From the NCBI RefSeq assembly GCF_014649855.1, contig NZ_BMTV01000006.1:80624-144623 (forward strand): a DNA stretch of 64,000 nucleotides, in the 5' to 3' direction. The position numbers and the translations under genes were made by a program. Origin of the DNA: Streptomyces roseolus. Lineage in GTDB: Bacteria > Actinomycetota > Actinomycetes > Streptomycetales > Streptomycetaceae. Position 1 is the first letter of the stretch; every line of letters starts with the position of its first letter. The notes below the pieces were generated by a model that worked only from the letters and a program-made list of their open reading frames with translations, did no database searches and was not told the DNA's origin. Below, one piece after another: positions 31,891-41,581 of the stretch.

Positions 31891-34800
31891 TCAGCCGCGG
31901 CGCCACCACTTGCGGGGGTCGGGCTGCTGCGGGGGCGTGGGACGAGGCGCCGGAAGCCGGGCCTCCCGTTCGGCCACGAGGGGCCGGGAGTTCTCCTGGG
32001 CCTCGGCGACACGCCTCTCGGCCCACCGTTCCACCGCCCGTACGCGCTCGGCCGCCTCGTGCTCCCGTGCCCGGACGTCCGTGACGAGCCGCCGGATCTC
32101 GGCCTGGGCCTCGCCGAGCCGCTCCTCGAGCTCGGCGGTGCGCCGTGCCGCTGCCCGGTCGTTCTCCCGGAGGCGGAGTTCGTACCGTTTCGCGGTACGG
32201 CTCACCGCCTCGTGCAGGTGGAGGATCTCCTCCCGGGCTTCGCGGGCACGCGCCTCGGCTGCTTCCAGCGCCTCCCGGAGGCGTTCCTCCGCCGCTTCCC
32301 GGGCCTCTCGCAGGAGACGGTCCGTCTCGTGACGGCTCTCCTCCACACGACGGGCGACCTCCGCCTCCATCCCGGCTCGTGCCTTGTCCCGTTCGTCCGC
32401 CCGCGCGGCGGCGACACGGCGGGCGATGTCGGTCTCCCGTTCCCGCAGCAGACGTTCGGCCTCCCGCAGCCGCTCCTCTGCCGAGGGGAGGTCCGGCTGA
32501 GCGGCGTCATCGGGTGGCGTCGGGCCCGTGTCCGTGTCGGACAGGGCGAACTCCTCCAGCGCCTGGACGAGCGCGAGGCGTCCCTCGGGCTTCACCAAGG
32601 GGCGCGCGGTCAGGTACCTCGTGGGGCACTGGCCGAGAAGGGCGGAGGACGGCCGGTCGAAGAAGTCCTCCGGTCGTCGCGCCCGTTCCTTCAGCGTGTC
32701 CAGCACCTTGACGAGCACCCGCAGGGACTCCGCGACCGAACGGTCGGGCAGTCGGCTGCCCTCGGCCGTCGCGATGACCGCCTGCGCGGGTGCGGGGCCG
32801 AGGAGCCCCGTCAGTGAGAGGTCGCCGAGGGCGAGGAGCGTGTACCGGGCCATCCAGCGCACGTTCCGGTCCAGGGGCGCGGGCAGTTCCAGGGCCTCCT
32901 CCCACCGGCTCGCCCGCCGAGGGCCTCCGGCCGCGGCGGAGGCGTCAGTGAGCACCGGGGTGCCGGGCCCGCCTGCCTGCCCGACGGCGGGCGCGTCGTC
33001 GGGCGCCGCGCCTTCGTCGCCCGTCGCGTCGCTGATCGGGCCCTCGTCGACCGGGGCGGCGGGCAGGTCCGCAGGGGACGTCCGGTCCTCCGCCGGCAAG
33101 GGCTCCGGTGGGGGCGCGGTGGCCGGCACGGCGTCGTCCGCGCCGCGTTCCTCCTTGGCCGCGGGGCCGGGCCCGGGCCCGGCACCGGGCGGCGGAACGG
33201 CCACGCCGGGGCGGACCGTCGTGCGTGTCCGGCGCGGGCCCCGAGGCGGCTGAGGGGGCGTGTCGGCGGCGCGGCGCCAGCGGAAGCCGACCAGGGACAG
33301 GATGATTCTGCGGTGGGTGGGCAGCCCGCTTCCGGACGCCCCGCCCGTCGTGCGCTGTTCCGCCGCCCACACGCCCAGGGGGAAGCCGCCTTCGAGGTGG
33401 TCCTCGGAGGGGTGCGCATGTCCCGTCCGGGTGTGGAAGGCACGCATGGCGACGACGCCGGCACCCCACTTGACGCTCTTGAGGTCCCTGCTGATCGCAC
33501 CTACGGGGTTCGAGCCGACCCGGGGGTCCGTGAGCATGGACTCCAAGGTCCTGCAGGGGTCCTCGCCCGGGGCCTCGAAGGCGAGACGCAGCACCGGGAG
33601 AACCTGCGCCTCCAACTGCCGCACCCGTTCGCGCGTCACCTTGAGTTCCGTTCCGATGACGTCGAGGGTGGCGGGGTCGTGACCGCCCAGCCCGACGCGC
33701 CGGTTGACCACGTACGCGTAACGCGTGGGGAGAAGCGCCACGAGACGGTGGACGTCCTCGTCGGACAGGAGCTGCAGCACCGTCCCCTCCACGGAAGGGA
33801 GCGCGGTGCGGCCCTCGACGAGCTCGCCGAGGCTGGTGCCGTCGCCGATCACACGGTCGAGGGAGTCGGTCACCTTGCTGATGCGCCGGATCTTCTCGAC
33901 CTTGTCGATCGGCAGATCGCACGCGACGGCCACGTCGGCGACGGTCGGGTGGCGCCCCGCGGAGATCAGCCGACGCTCCTCGCGGGCGACCTTCTGCATC
34001 GTCTCGTGCATGTGGACCGGAACCCGGATGGCGCTGCCCTCGTCGGCCACGGCGCGGGTCAGCGCCTGCCGGATCCACCAGGTGGCATAGGTGGACAACT
34101 TGTTGCCCTGTGTCGCGTCGTACTTGCGGATGGCGGTCATCAGCCCGAGGACGCCGTGCTGGAACAGGTCCTCGTACTCCAGCCCCTGCTCCGTGTGCTT
34201 GCGCGCGAGGGAATGGACGAGCCCCTGGTTGTGCGAGACCAGGCAGTCGCGTGCCCTGCGGCGCGGATGCCCCGAGGGGAGAGCCGCCAGTTCCTCGGCG
34301 GTCGGTTCGACGCCGACTCCGTCGACGCCCCCGCGGAGCAGCACGCTCAGTCCCACCTCCTCGTCGGCGGTGAGGACGCGCTTCTCGGGCCGCCGGGCGA
34401 AGCGGTCCTCGTCGAGGACGCGCAGGGCGGCGGTGACGGCGGCGTCCAGGCCGTCAGGGGTGACCGCGGGGGCGTCGGGCGACGGCTCCGGCAGGGCGGG
34501 TTCGGCGTCGGGCACGCTCTCGGGCCCGACCGCCTCCGCGCGCACGGTGAAGCGGGCTGCCGCGGCCGTCAGAAGCGCAGCGGAATCGGCCGCGCCGAGC
34601 CCCGCCAGGCGGGCCACTCCCGCGACCACCGGGCCGGGTACGGAACCCGCCTCGGCGTACCGGGCCACGACGTCGAGCAGGAGCCCGACGGCGGGGCTGA
34701 CGGTTTCGTCCGGCAGCGGCGGTACGGGGCGCGGTGCAACCTTTTCCGCGTCTCGCGCGTCAGAAGTAGTTGACACCTCAACAATGCGAACATCCGTGCG

Positions 34801-34968
34801 CAATCCCATGCGGTTCAGTTCGGCCGCCAGTCTCGACCGGGCTGCCGCGTCCAGTCCCAGTCGCGCCACCTCGGCCGCGAAGGCGTCGGCCGGGGCGACG
34901 CCTTCGGCCGCGGCCTGCTGGAGGTTGCGGTGGAGCGCTGCGAGTGCGGCCCTGAGGTCCAAGGTCAC
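31891..34968 (-). CDS. Sigma70-family protein with long coiled-coil C-terminus, first gene of the defence operon
   Basis: A 1,025-aa protein. Residues 1-55 resemble sigma region 1.1. Region 2 lies at about 240-320 (YEDLFQHGVLGLMTAIRKYD; LSTYATWWIRQALTRAVADE), region 3 at about 325-375, and region 4 at about 415-465 with HTH VIGTELKVTRERVRQLEAQV. Then come about 190 residues containing DPRVGSNPVGAI and FRWRRAAD, a Pro/Ala/acidic linker, a helical domain, and about 160 residues of coiled coil (residues 836-993) ending PDPRKWWRRG. Housekeeping sigma factors are about 500 aa, so the second half is a novel extension. GTG 34968 has AGGTGA 7 nt upstream and lies about 43 nt from the predicted transcription start. 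It heads the drmA-drmB operon. Confidence 0.88.
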   Translation of the reverse strand: MTLDLRAALAALHRNLQQAAAEGVAPADAFAAEVARLGLDAAARSRLAAELNRMGLRTDVRIVEVSTTSDARDAEKVAPRPVPPLPDETVSPAVGLLLDVVARYAEAGSVPGPVVAGVARLAGLGAADSAALLTAAAARFTVRAEAVGPESVPDAEPALPEPSPDAPAVTPDGLDAAVTAALRVLDEDRFARRPEKRVLTADEEVGLSVLLRGGVDGVGVEPTAEELAALPSGHPRRRARDCLVSHNQGLVHSLARKHTEQGLEYEDLFQHGVLGLMTAIRKYDATQGNKLSTYATWWIRQALTRAVADEGSAIRVPVHMHETMQKVAREERRLISAGRHPTVADVAVACDLPIDKVEKIRRISKVTDSLDRVIGDGTSLGELVEGRTALPSVEGTVLQLLSDEDVHRLVALLPTRYAYVVNRRVGLGGHDPATLDVIGTELKVTRERVRQLEAQVLPVLRLAFEAPGEDPCRTLESMLTDPRVGSNPVGAISRDLKSVKWGAGVVAMRAFHTRTGHAHPSEDHLEGGFPLGVWAAEQRTTGGASGSGLPTHRRIILSLVGFRWRRAADTPPQPPRGPRRTRTTVRPGVAVPPPGAGPGPGPAAKEERGADDAVPATAPPPEPLPAEDRTSPADLPAAPVDEGPISDATGDEGAAPDDAPAVGQAGGPGTPVLTDASAAAGGPRRASRWEEALELPAPLDRNVRWMARYTLLALGDLSLTGLLGPAPAQAVIATAEGSRLPDRSVAESLRVLVKVLDTLKERARRPEDFFDRPSSALLGQCPTRYLTARPLVKPEGRLALVQALEEFALSDTDTGPTPPDDAAQPDLPSAEERLREAERLLRERETDIARRVAAARADERDKARAGMEAEVARRVEESRHETDRLLREAREAAEERLREALEAAEARAREAREEILHLHEAVSRTAKRYELRLRENDRAAARRTAELEERLGEAQAEIRRLVTDVRAREHEAAERVRAVERWAERRVAEAQENSRPLVAEREARLPAPRPTPPQQPDPRKWWRRG

Positions 34969-35017
34969 CCAACTTTCACCTGGCGTGAAGGCGGCGGCTT
35001 GCCGTTGATGCGGCGTC

Positions 35018-35047
35018 AGTATAGAGGTGACGTGTTGGCGATGTAAA
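35018..35047 (-). promoter_or_regulatory. Strong sigma70-type promoter of the sigma-drmA-drmB operon
   Basis: On the minus strand, TTTACA (35047-35042) and TATACT (35023-35018) are separated by 18 bp, an unusually good match to the sigma70 consensus in such GC-rich DNA. The predicted start is near 35011. The -35 lies within the 17-bp repeat at 35032-35048. Confidence 0.75.
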
Positions 35048-35048
35048 C
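35032..35048. repeat. 17-bp repeat, copy 1
   Basis: GTGTTGGCGATGTAAAC, identical and in the same orientation as 63130-63146. Read on the minus strand (GTTTACATCGCCAACAC) it covers the -35 and half the spacer of the sigma-operon promoter. Confidence 0.97.
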
Positions 35049-35195
35049 AGATTGAATCAGGCCGAATGATCGCGAAACCCGTGTACACTGCCCGCGTCGG
35101 GTCGTCTCTTCGGCGAGGAGGGAACCCGACGGCAGGCAAGGGGAGGCGTGCGCCCTGGACCAGGGGCCGCGAGTCGGGCGCAAGAGGGAGTGGCC

Positions 35196-38100
35196 ATGGA
35201 CCTGGAGACGGTCGCGGGACGATTTCGACTGCGCGGACCGATCGGCGCCGGGAACATGGGCGAGGTGCACAGGGCGGAGGACCTCCAGAAACCCGAGGGG
35301 GCGGCCGGGCGTCTCGTCGCGGTGAAGGTCATCCTGCGACACCGGTCCGGCGCGATCGTCGACACGCGTGCCGACGCCAAGGCGGTGGAACGCTTCGCGC
35401 GGGAGGTCCGCATCATGCGCCGCCTCCAGCACCCCAACATCACGCGCATCGTCGACGGAGGAGTGGATCCCGCCAGGGACTCCGAGCGCGGCGGGCTGCC
35501 CTACCTCGCGATGGAACTCCTGGACGGCGACACCCTCGGCGACCTCGTCGACGAGGAGTCCCAGCTCCCCGTCGCCTGGGCCGCGGCCATCGGCGTACAG
35601 ATCGCCGACGGCCTCGCCCACGCGCACGCCGCCCGCGTGATCCACCGGGACCTCAAGCCGCGGAACGTCATGCTCACCCAGGGGGGCGTGGTCAAGGTCC
35701 TGGACTTCGGCATGGGCCGCATCGCGGACGACGCGGACGAGACCCGCCTGACCAGCAGCGGCGTCGCGGTCGGCACCGCGCGCTACATGGCCCCCGAGCA
35801 GTTCAGGGCCGGCCTCGTCACCGAGGCGGCGGACCTCTACGCCTTCGGCTGCGTGCTGTACGAGATGCTCAGCGGCGTGCCGCCGTTCACGGACGGCTCG
35901 GCCTACGAACTCGCCGAGAAGCACGTCAACGTCCCCCCGACGCCGCTGGGACTCATCCGGCAGGACCTCCCGCGGGAGCTCCTGCGTCTCGTCGACCGGC
36001 TGCTGGCCAAGGACCCGGCCGCCAGGCCGGCCGGCGCCCTCGCCGTACGGGACGCACTCCTGCCGCTCGCCCTCTCCGACGGCGACACGCCTGCCCTTCC
36101 CGCCTGGGACGCCTTCGACCCCGTCAGGGGGCTGCGGACCCTGGAGGAGGAGCGCAAGACGGCCGAGGGCCGTCCCGAGGACACGGCTCGGGCCGAGGAC
36201 GCCGACCCGCGGGAAGGAGGGGACCGCTCCTCCCCGCCCGCGGCCGGCATGGACGTCTTCGACGTCCACCGCGAACTCATCAAGGACTACCGTGCCTTCA
36301 CCGAGGGCGGCACCGTCATCCGGGACGAGCTCATCCGCCAGTTCGTCGAGAAGGACCTCGAAGGCAAGTCCCAGTGGCCCGACCCCTGGCTCTCCCTCAA
36401 CCCGTTCTTCGCGAGCGGGGGCACGGTCCTCGAACTCGCGGGGCAGAAGGTCCTCCACGACGAGTGCGCCCGCATCTTCCAGGCGAGGAAGACCGAGGGC
36501 GGCAGGGTCTGCGACGGCCGCCCCCTCACCCTCCACCAGCACCAGAGGGAGGCGATCGACGCCGCGGCGGCCCGCGCCTCGTACGTACTCACCACCGGAA
36601 CGGGATCCGGCAAGTCCCTCTCCTACATCGTCCCGATCGTCGACAGGGTCCTGCGGGAACGGGAAGCCGAGGGCCACGAACGTGCCAGGCGTGTCCGGGC
36701 CATCATCGTCTACCCCATGAACGCCCTCGCCAACAGCCAGCTCAAGGAGCTGGAGAAGTACCTCCGCGACGGCTACGGCGAGGGGCGCGAACCCGTCACC
36801 TTCGCCCGCTACACCGGCCAGGAGGACGACGAGCGCCGCAGGGAGATCCGCGACAACCCGCCCGACATCCTGCTCACCAACTACGTCATGCTCGAACTGA
36901 TGCTGACCCGCCCGGCGGACCGGGCCAGCCTCATCAAGATGGCCCGCGGCCTGGAGTTCCTCGTCTTCGACGAACTCCACACCTACCGGGGCCGCCAGGG
37001 CGCCGACGTCGCCCTGCTCGTCCGGCGAGTCCGCGAGGCGTGCCAGGCCGCCGATCTGCAGTGCGTCGGCACCTCCGCCACCATGTCCACCGAGGGCACC
37101 CTCGACGACCAGAAGGCCGTCGTGGCCGACGTCGCCTCCACCCTCTTCGGCACCCGGGTCCGGCCCGAGCACGTCATCGGCGAGACCCTGGTCCGCGCGA
37201 CCGACCCGGCACCCGAGACGGTTCCCGCCGAACGCCTGCGCACCCCCGCCGCCCCCCGCGCGTACGCGGACCTGGTCCGCGACCCGCTCGCCCGCTGGAT
37301 CGAGACCCGCTTCGGTCTCGCCACCGACGAGGACAGCGGCCGCCTCGTCCGTCAGCGGCCGGCGAAGATCGAGGAAGCCGCCAAGGAACTCGCCGAGCTC
37401 TCCGGCGTCGACGAACACGCCTGCGTCGCCGCGATCCGTGCCACCCTGGAGGCCGGCTCCCAGGCCAAGAACCCGGTCACCGAACGGCCCCTCTTCGCCT
37501 TCCGGCTCCACCAGTTCCTCTCCAAGGGCGACACCGTCCACGTCACCCTGGAGGACAAGAGCACCCGTCACATGACCCGGGCGTACCAGCTGGAGCAGCC
37601 CGGCAGCGGCGGCAAGCCCTTGATGCCGCTCGCCTTCTGCCGGGAGTGCGGCCAGGAGTACGTGACCGTCTGGCGCACCGAGAAGGACGGCGACATCCGC
37701 TACGAAGCGCGCCGCGACACCGCCGCCACCGGCGGACGCCAGGGCGACGGCTACCTCTACATCGACCAGGAGCGACGCTGGCCGGCCGGCACCCAGCAGG
37801 CCGTCGTCGACCGCCGGCTGCCCGAATCCTGGCTGGAGATCGACGACAAGGACCAGGAGGTCGTCAAGAAGTCCTACCGCGACCGGGTCCCCACCGCGAT
37901 CACCGTCGACCCGCTCGGCTACGAGGGCCGGGGAGAGCTGCACGCCGCGTTCATCCCCTCCCCGTTCCTCTTCTGCCTGCACTGCGGAGTCTCCTACGAG
38001 CAGACCCGAGCCAAGGACTTCGCCAAGCTCGCCACCCTCTCCCAGGAGGGCCGATCCTCGGCGACCTCCCTCATCTCCGCCTCCGTCGTCCGCTCCCTGA

Positions 38101-41100
38101 AGTCGGTGCCCGCCGAAGCCCTGGACAAGGAAGCGCGCAAGCTCCTCACCTTCGTCGACAACCGCCAGGACGCGTCGCTCCAGGCAGGCCACTTCAACGA
38201 CTTCGTCCAGATCACCCAGCTGCGCGGCGCCCTGTACCGGGCGGCTCTCGACGCGGGCGAGGACGGCCTGCACCACGAGGACCTCGCCTCCGCCGTCGCC
38301 AACGTCATCGGCCTCGACCCCGTCGACTACACCGGCGACGCCGAACTGCCCCCCGCCCTCGCCCGCAACGCCGCCCGTACCCTGCGCGACGTGATCGCCT
38401 TCCGTCTCTACCTCGACCTCGAACGCGGCTGGCGCATCACCATGCCCAACCTGGAGCAGACCGGCCTGCTCGAGATCGACTACGAGGACCTGGTCTGGGT
38501 CGCGCGCAAGGACGACCGCTGGACGGGCACCCACAAGGCCCTGCTCACCGCGGATCCCGCCCTGCGCGCCGAGATCATGAAGGCGCTCCTCGACGAGATG
38601 CGCCGGTCCCTCGCCATCGACGTCGCCTACTTCCGCGACGACTTCGACACGCTCCAGCGCGCCAGCGAGGAGCGGCTCATCGACCCGTGGACCCTGAGCG
38701 CCGCGGACAAGCCCAAGGTCGCCACCGCCTACCCGCACCCTTCGCGTCCCGGCCTGGACCGCTCGAACCTCTTCCTCTCCGCCCGCGGCAAGTTCGGCAA
38801 GTACCTGAAGCGCACCGACGCCGGGTTCAGGAAGCTCGACCAGGACGACCTCCAGCTCGTCATCGGTGACCTGTTCAAGGTCCTCGCCAAGGCCGGCCTG
38901 GTGAAGGAGGTCGCCGAGGTCCCGCAGCGGGCCGGGCGATTCCACCGCCCCACCGGCCCCCTCCCCACCGGCTACCGGGTGGCCGCCCAGTCCCTCGTCT
39001 GGCGGGCCGGAAAGGGCGTGACCGGCGCCCACGACCCGCTCACGCGCACCTACCAGAGCGGTGACGGACCCCGCGTCAACTCCTTCTTCCAGAACCTCTA
39101 CAAGGACGCGGCGAGCGAGCTGGCCGGCCTGTTCGCCCGCGAACACACCGCCCAGGTCGCCCCCGAGGAGCGGGAGAAGCGCGAAGAGGCGTTCCGCAAG
39201 GCGGAACTGAAGCTGCTCTACTGCTCGCCGACGATGGAGCTCGGCGTCGACATCTCCTCGCTCAACGCGGTGATGATGCGCAACGTCCCGCCGACACCCG
39301 CCAACTACGCCCAGCGCAGCGGACGCGCCGGCCGCAGCGGCCAGCCCGCTCTCGTCACCACGTACTGCGCCACCGGCAACAGCCACGACCAGTACTACTT
39401 CCGCCGCTCCGACCGCATGGTCGCCGGAGCCGTCGCCCCGCCCCGTCTGGATCTCGCCAACGAGGACCTGGTCCTCTCCCACCTCCAGGGCGTCTGGATC
39501 GCCGAGGCCGGCCTCAAACTGGGCCGGTCCATCCCCGAGGTGCTCGACGTCTCCTACTCCGAGACCGGCGACCGGCCGCGGCCCGAGCTCCGGCTCCAGC
39601 CGGACATCCGGGACGCCTCCCTCGACCCCGACGCCCAGCGCCGCACCGTCGACGCGGCCCTGCGCGTCCTGGCACCGCTCATCCCGCAGTTCGCGGAGAC
39701 GACCTGGTGGTACGACGACTGGATCCAGGACCGGGTCCGCACCGTCCCGCAGCGGTTCGACGACGCCTTCGACCGCTGGCGCGACCTCTTCCGGGCCGCC
39801 CTCGACGACCAGTACATCCAGAACAAGCGCCGGCTCGACTACACCCTCACCGAAGGCGACCGCAACCGCGCCAACGGCCGCCGCCGCGAGGCGGAGACCC
39901 AGCTCAACCTGCTGATGAACGAGAGCGCCGACAGCAAGTCCGTGCTCTCCGACTTCAACCCCTACCGCTACCTCGCCTCCGAGGGCTTCCTGCCCGGCTA
40001 CTCCTTCCCGCGGCTTCCACTCGCCGCCTACATCCCCACCGTCGGCCGGCGCCGCGGCGACGGCGACTACCTCCAGCGGCCCCGCTTCCTCGCCATCCGC
40101 GAATTCGGCCCCGGCGCGCTCATCTACCACGAGGGCGCCCGCTACCAGGTCACCCGCATCCAGCTCCCGCCGGACTCCTCCGGCGACCTCGCCACGACCG
40201 CCTCGCGCCGCTGTGCCGGGTGCGGCTACCACCACGACCCGGAGGAGCGCGCCGACCGCTGCGAGATGTGCCACGAGCCCCTGGGCGCCGCCACGTACGG
40301 CCTGCTGCACCTGCACACGGTCTACACCACCCGCCGCGAGCGCATCTCGTCCGACGAGGAGGAGCGCCGCCGGGCCGGCTTCCGCCTGGAGACCTCGTAC
40401 CGCTTCCAGGACCACGGCACCCGCAAGGGCCGCCAGGACGCCACCGTCTCCGACTCGTCCGGCGGACCGATCGCCGTCGTCTCCTACGGGGACTCGGCGA
40501 CCGTCCGGATCACCAACACCGGCCGCGTCCGCGCCAAGAAGGACGAACCCGCGGGTTACTGGCTCGACCTGGGCGACGGCCGCTGGATGAACGACCGCGA
40601 CGCCGCCGAGGCGTCCGGCGATTCCGGCGAGCTGCCCGTCGTCGACGCGGACGGCAACGAGCGCCGCCGCAAGAAGCGCGTCCTGCCCTTCGTCGAGGAC
40701 CGCCGCAACATCCTCGTCGTCACCCTCGAGGAGCCCCTGTACGAGCCCGTCGCGCTCTCCCTGATGTACGCGCTCGAACGCGGCATCGAGGCCGCCTACG
40801 AGCTGGAGGACTCCGAACTCGGCGCCGAACTCCTCCCGCCCGACGACGGCCCGCGCGGCCGCATCCTCTTCACCGAGGCGGCAGAGGGCGGCGCCGGCGT
40901 GCTGCGCCGCCTCCAGGCCGAACCGGGCGGGATCGCCCGCGCCGCCGAACGAGCCCTGGAGATCTGCCACTTCGACAAGGAAGGCACCGACCTCGCCCAC
41001 CCGGACTCCGACCGCCCCTGCGCCCTCGGCTGCTACGACTGCCTCCTGACCTACGGCAATCAGGGCGACCACGCCCACATCAACCGCCACTCCGTCAGGG

Positions 41101-41549
41101 AGCTCCTGCTCCGGCTGGCCTCGTCGACCGCGGTACGCGAGCAGCGCGGCGAGTCTCGTACGGAGCAGTTCCACCGCCTCCTGGAGCAGACCGGCACGCC
41201 AGTCGCCCCGGTCGGCCCGGCGCTCACCCCCGTCGAGACGGTGCTGGCCGAGGACCTCGCCCAGGACAACCTGCTGACCTGGCTCAAGGCCAAGGGCCTC
41301 CACCTCCCCGACGAGGGCGAGACGCTGATCACCGAGGCCAACGCCCAGGCCGACTACGTCTACCGCCTCGGCAACCTCGACGTCGCCGTCTTCGTCGACC
41401 TGCCCGGCACGGAACCGACGGCCCTGCGGGACGAGGACGCCGAGGAGCGGCTCCTCGACGCCCGCTGGGACGTCGTCCGCTTCCCGCACGACGCCGACTG
41501 GAACGCCATCGTCGCCGCGCACCCCCGCATCTTCGGCACCACCCGCTGA
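35196..41549 (+). CDS. Giant Ser/Thr kinase - DEAD/DEAH helicase - DUF1998 fusion
   Basis: A 2,117-aa protein. Residues 1-290 form a complete Hanks kinase: glycine loop GAGNMGEVHRAED, Lys44 in VAVKV, HRDLKPRN (Asp152), DFG at 170-172, GTARYMAPEQ. After a linker, an SF2 helicase begins with LTLHQHQREAIDAAA; Walker A TTGTGSGKSLSYIVPI is at about 465, FDELHTYRGRQG at about 590, GTSATMS at about 625, QRSGRAGRSGQPALV at about 1371. Zinc knuckles include FCRECGQEY, FCLHCGVSYEQ and CAGCGYHHDPEERADRCEMC. The DUF1998 region (about 1850-1960) has EAAEGGAGVLRRL and CALGCYDCLLTYGNQ. ATG 35196 has GGGAG 5 nt upstream. Helicase and DUF1998 resemble Druantia DruE or other DISARM-associated DUF1998 helicases; the fused kinase is the oddity. 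Confidence 0.88.
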   Translation: MDLETVAGRFRLRGPIGAGNMGEVHRAEDLQKPEGAAGRLVAVKVILRHRSGAIVDTRADAKAVERFAREVRIMRRLQHPNITRIVDGGVDPARDSERGGLPYLAMELLDGDTLGDLVDEESQLPVAWAAAIGVQIADGLAHAHAARVIHRDLKPRNVMLTQGGVVKVLDFGMGRIADDADETRLTSSGVAVGTARYMAPEQFRAGLVTEAADLYAFGCVLYEMLSGVPPFTDGSAYELAEKHVNVPPTPLGLIRQDLPRELLRLVDRLLAKDPAARPAGALAVRDALLPLALSDGDTPALPAWDAFDPVRGLRTLEEERKTAEGRPEDTARAEDADPREGGDRSSPPAAGMDVFDVHRELIKDYRAFTEGGTVIRDELIRQFVEKDLEGKSQWPDPWLSLNPFFASGGTVLELAGQKVLHDECARIFQARKTEGGRVCDGRPLTLHQHQREAIDAAAARASYVLTTGTGSGKSLSYIVPIVDRVLREREAEGHERARRVRAIIVYPMNALANSQLKELEKYLRDGYGEGREPVTFARYTGQEDDERRREIRDNPPDILLTNYVMLELMLTRPADRASLIKMARGLEFLVFDELHTYRGRQGADVALLVRRVREACQAADLQCVGTSATMSTEGTLDDQKAVVADVASTLFGTRVRPEHVIGETLVRATDPAPETVPAERLRTPAAPRAYADLVRDPLARWIETRFGLATDEDSGRLVRQRPAKIEEAAKELAELSGVDEHACVAAIRATLEAGSQAKNPVTERPLFAFRLHQFLSKGDTVHVTLEDKSTRHMTRAYQLEQPGSGGKPLMPLAFCRECGQEYVTVWRTEKDGDIRYEARRDTAATGGRQGDGYLYIDQERRWPAGTQQAVVDRRLPESWLEIDDKDQEVVKKSYRDRVPTAITVDPLGYEGRGELHAAFIPSPFLFCLHCGVSYEQTRAKDFAKLATLSQEGRSSATSLISASVVRSLKSVPAEALDKEARKLLTFVDNRQDASLQAGHFNDFVQITQLRGALYRAALDAGEDGLHHEDLASAVANVIGLDPVDYTGDAELPPALARNAARTLRDVIAFRLYLDLERGWRITMPNLEQTGLLEIDYEDLVWVARKDDRWTGTHKALLTADPALRAEIMKALLDEMRRSLAIDVAYFRDDFDTLQRASEERLIDPWTLSAADKPKVATAYPHPSRPGLDRSNLFLSARGKFGKYLKRTDAGFRKLDQDDLQLVIGDLFKVLAKAGLVKEVAEVPQRAGRFHRPTGPLPTGYRVAAQSLVWRAGKGVTGAHDPLTRTYQSGDGPRVNSFFQNLYKDAASELAGLFAREHTAQVAPEEREKREEAFRKAELKLLYCSPTMELGVDISSLNAVMMRNVPPTPANYAQRSGRAGRSGQPALVTTYCATGNSHDQYYFRRSDRMVAGAVAPPRLDLANEDLVLSHLQGVWIAEAGLKLGRSIPEVLDVSYSETGDRPRPELRLQPDIRDASLDPDAQRRTVDAALRVLAPLIPQFAETTWWYDDWIQDRVRTVPQRFDDAFDRWRDLFRAALDDQYIQNKRRLDYTLTEGDRNRANGRRREAETQLNLLMNESADSKSVLSDFNPYRYLASEGFLPGYSFPRLPLAAYIPTVGRRRGDGDYLQRPRFLAIREFGPGALIYHEGARYQVTRIQLPPDSSGDLATTASRRCAGCGYHHDPEERADRCEMCHEPLGAATYGLLHLHTVYTTRRERISSDEEERRRAGFRLETSYRFQDHGTRKGRQDATVSDSSGGPIAVVSYGDSATVRITNTGRVRAKKDEPAGYWLDLGDGRWMNDRDAAEASGDSGELPVVDADGNERRRKKRVLPFVEDRRNILVVTLEEPLYEPVALSLMYALERGIEAAYELEDSELGAELLPPDDGPRGRILFTEAAEGGAGVLRRLQAEPGGIARAAERALEICHFDKEGTDLAHPDSDRPCALGCYDCLLTYGNQGDHAHINRHSVRELLLRLASSTAVREQRGESRTEQFHRLLEQTGTPVAPVGPALTPVETVLAEDLAQDNLLTWLKAKGLHLPDEGETLITEANAQADYVYRLGNLDVAVFVDLPGTEPTALRDEDAEERLLDARWDVVRFPHDADWNAIVAAHPRIFGTTR

Positions 41550-41581
41550 CGCCCGCCCACCACGAGGACTCGACCACCGAC

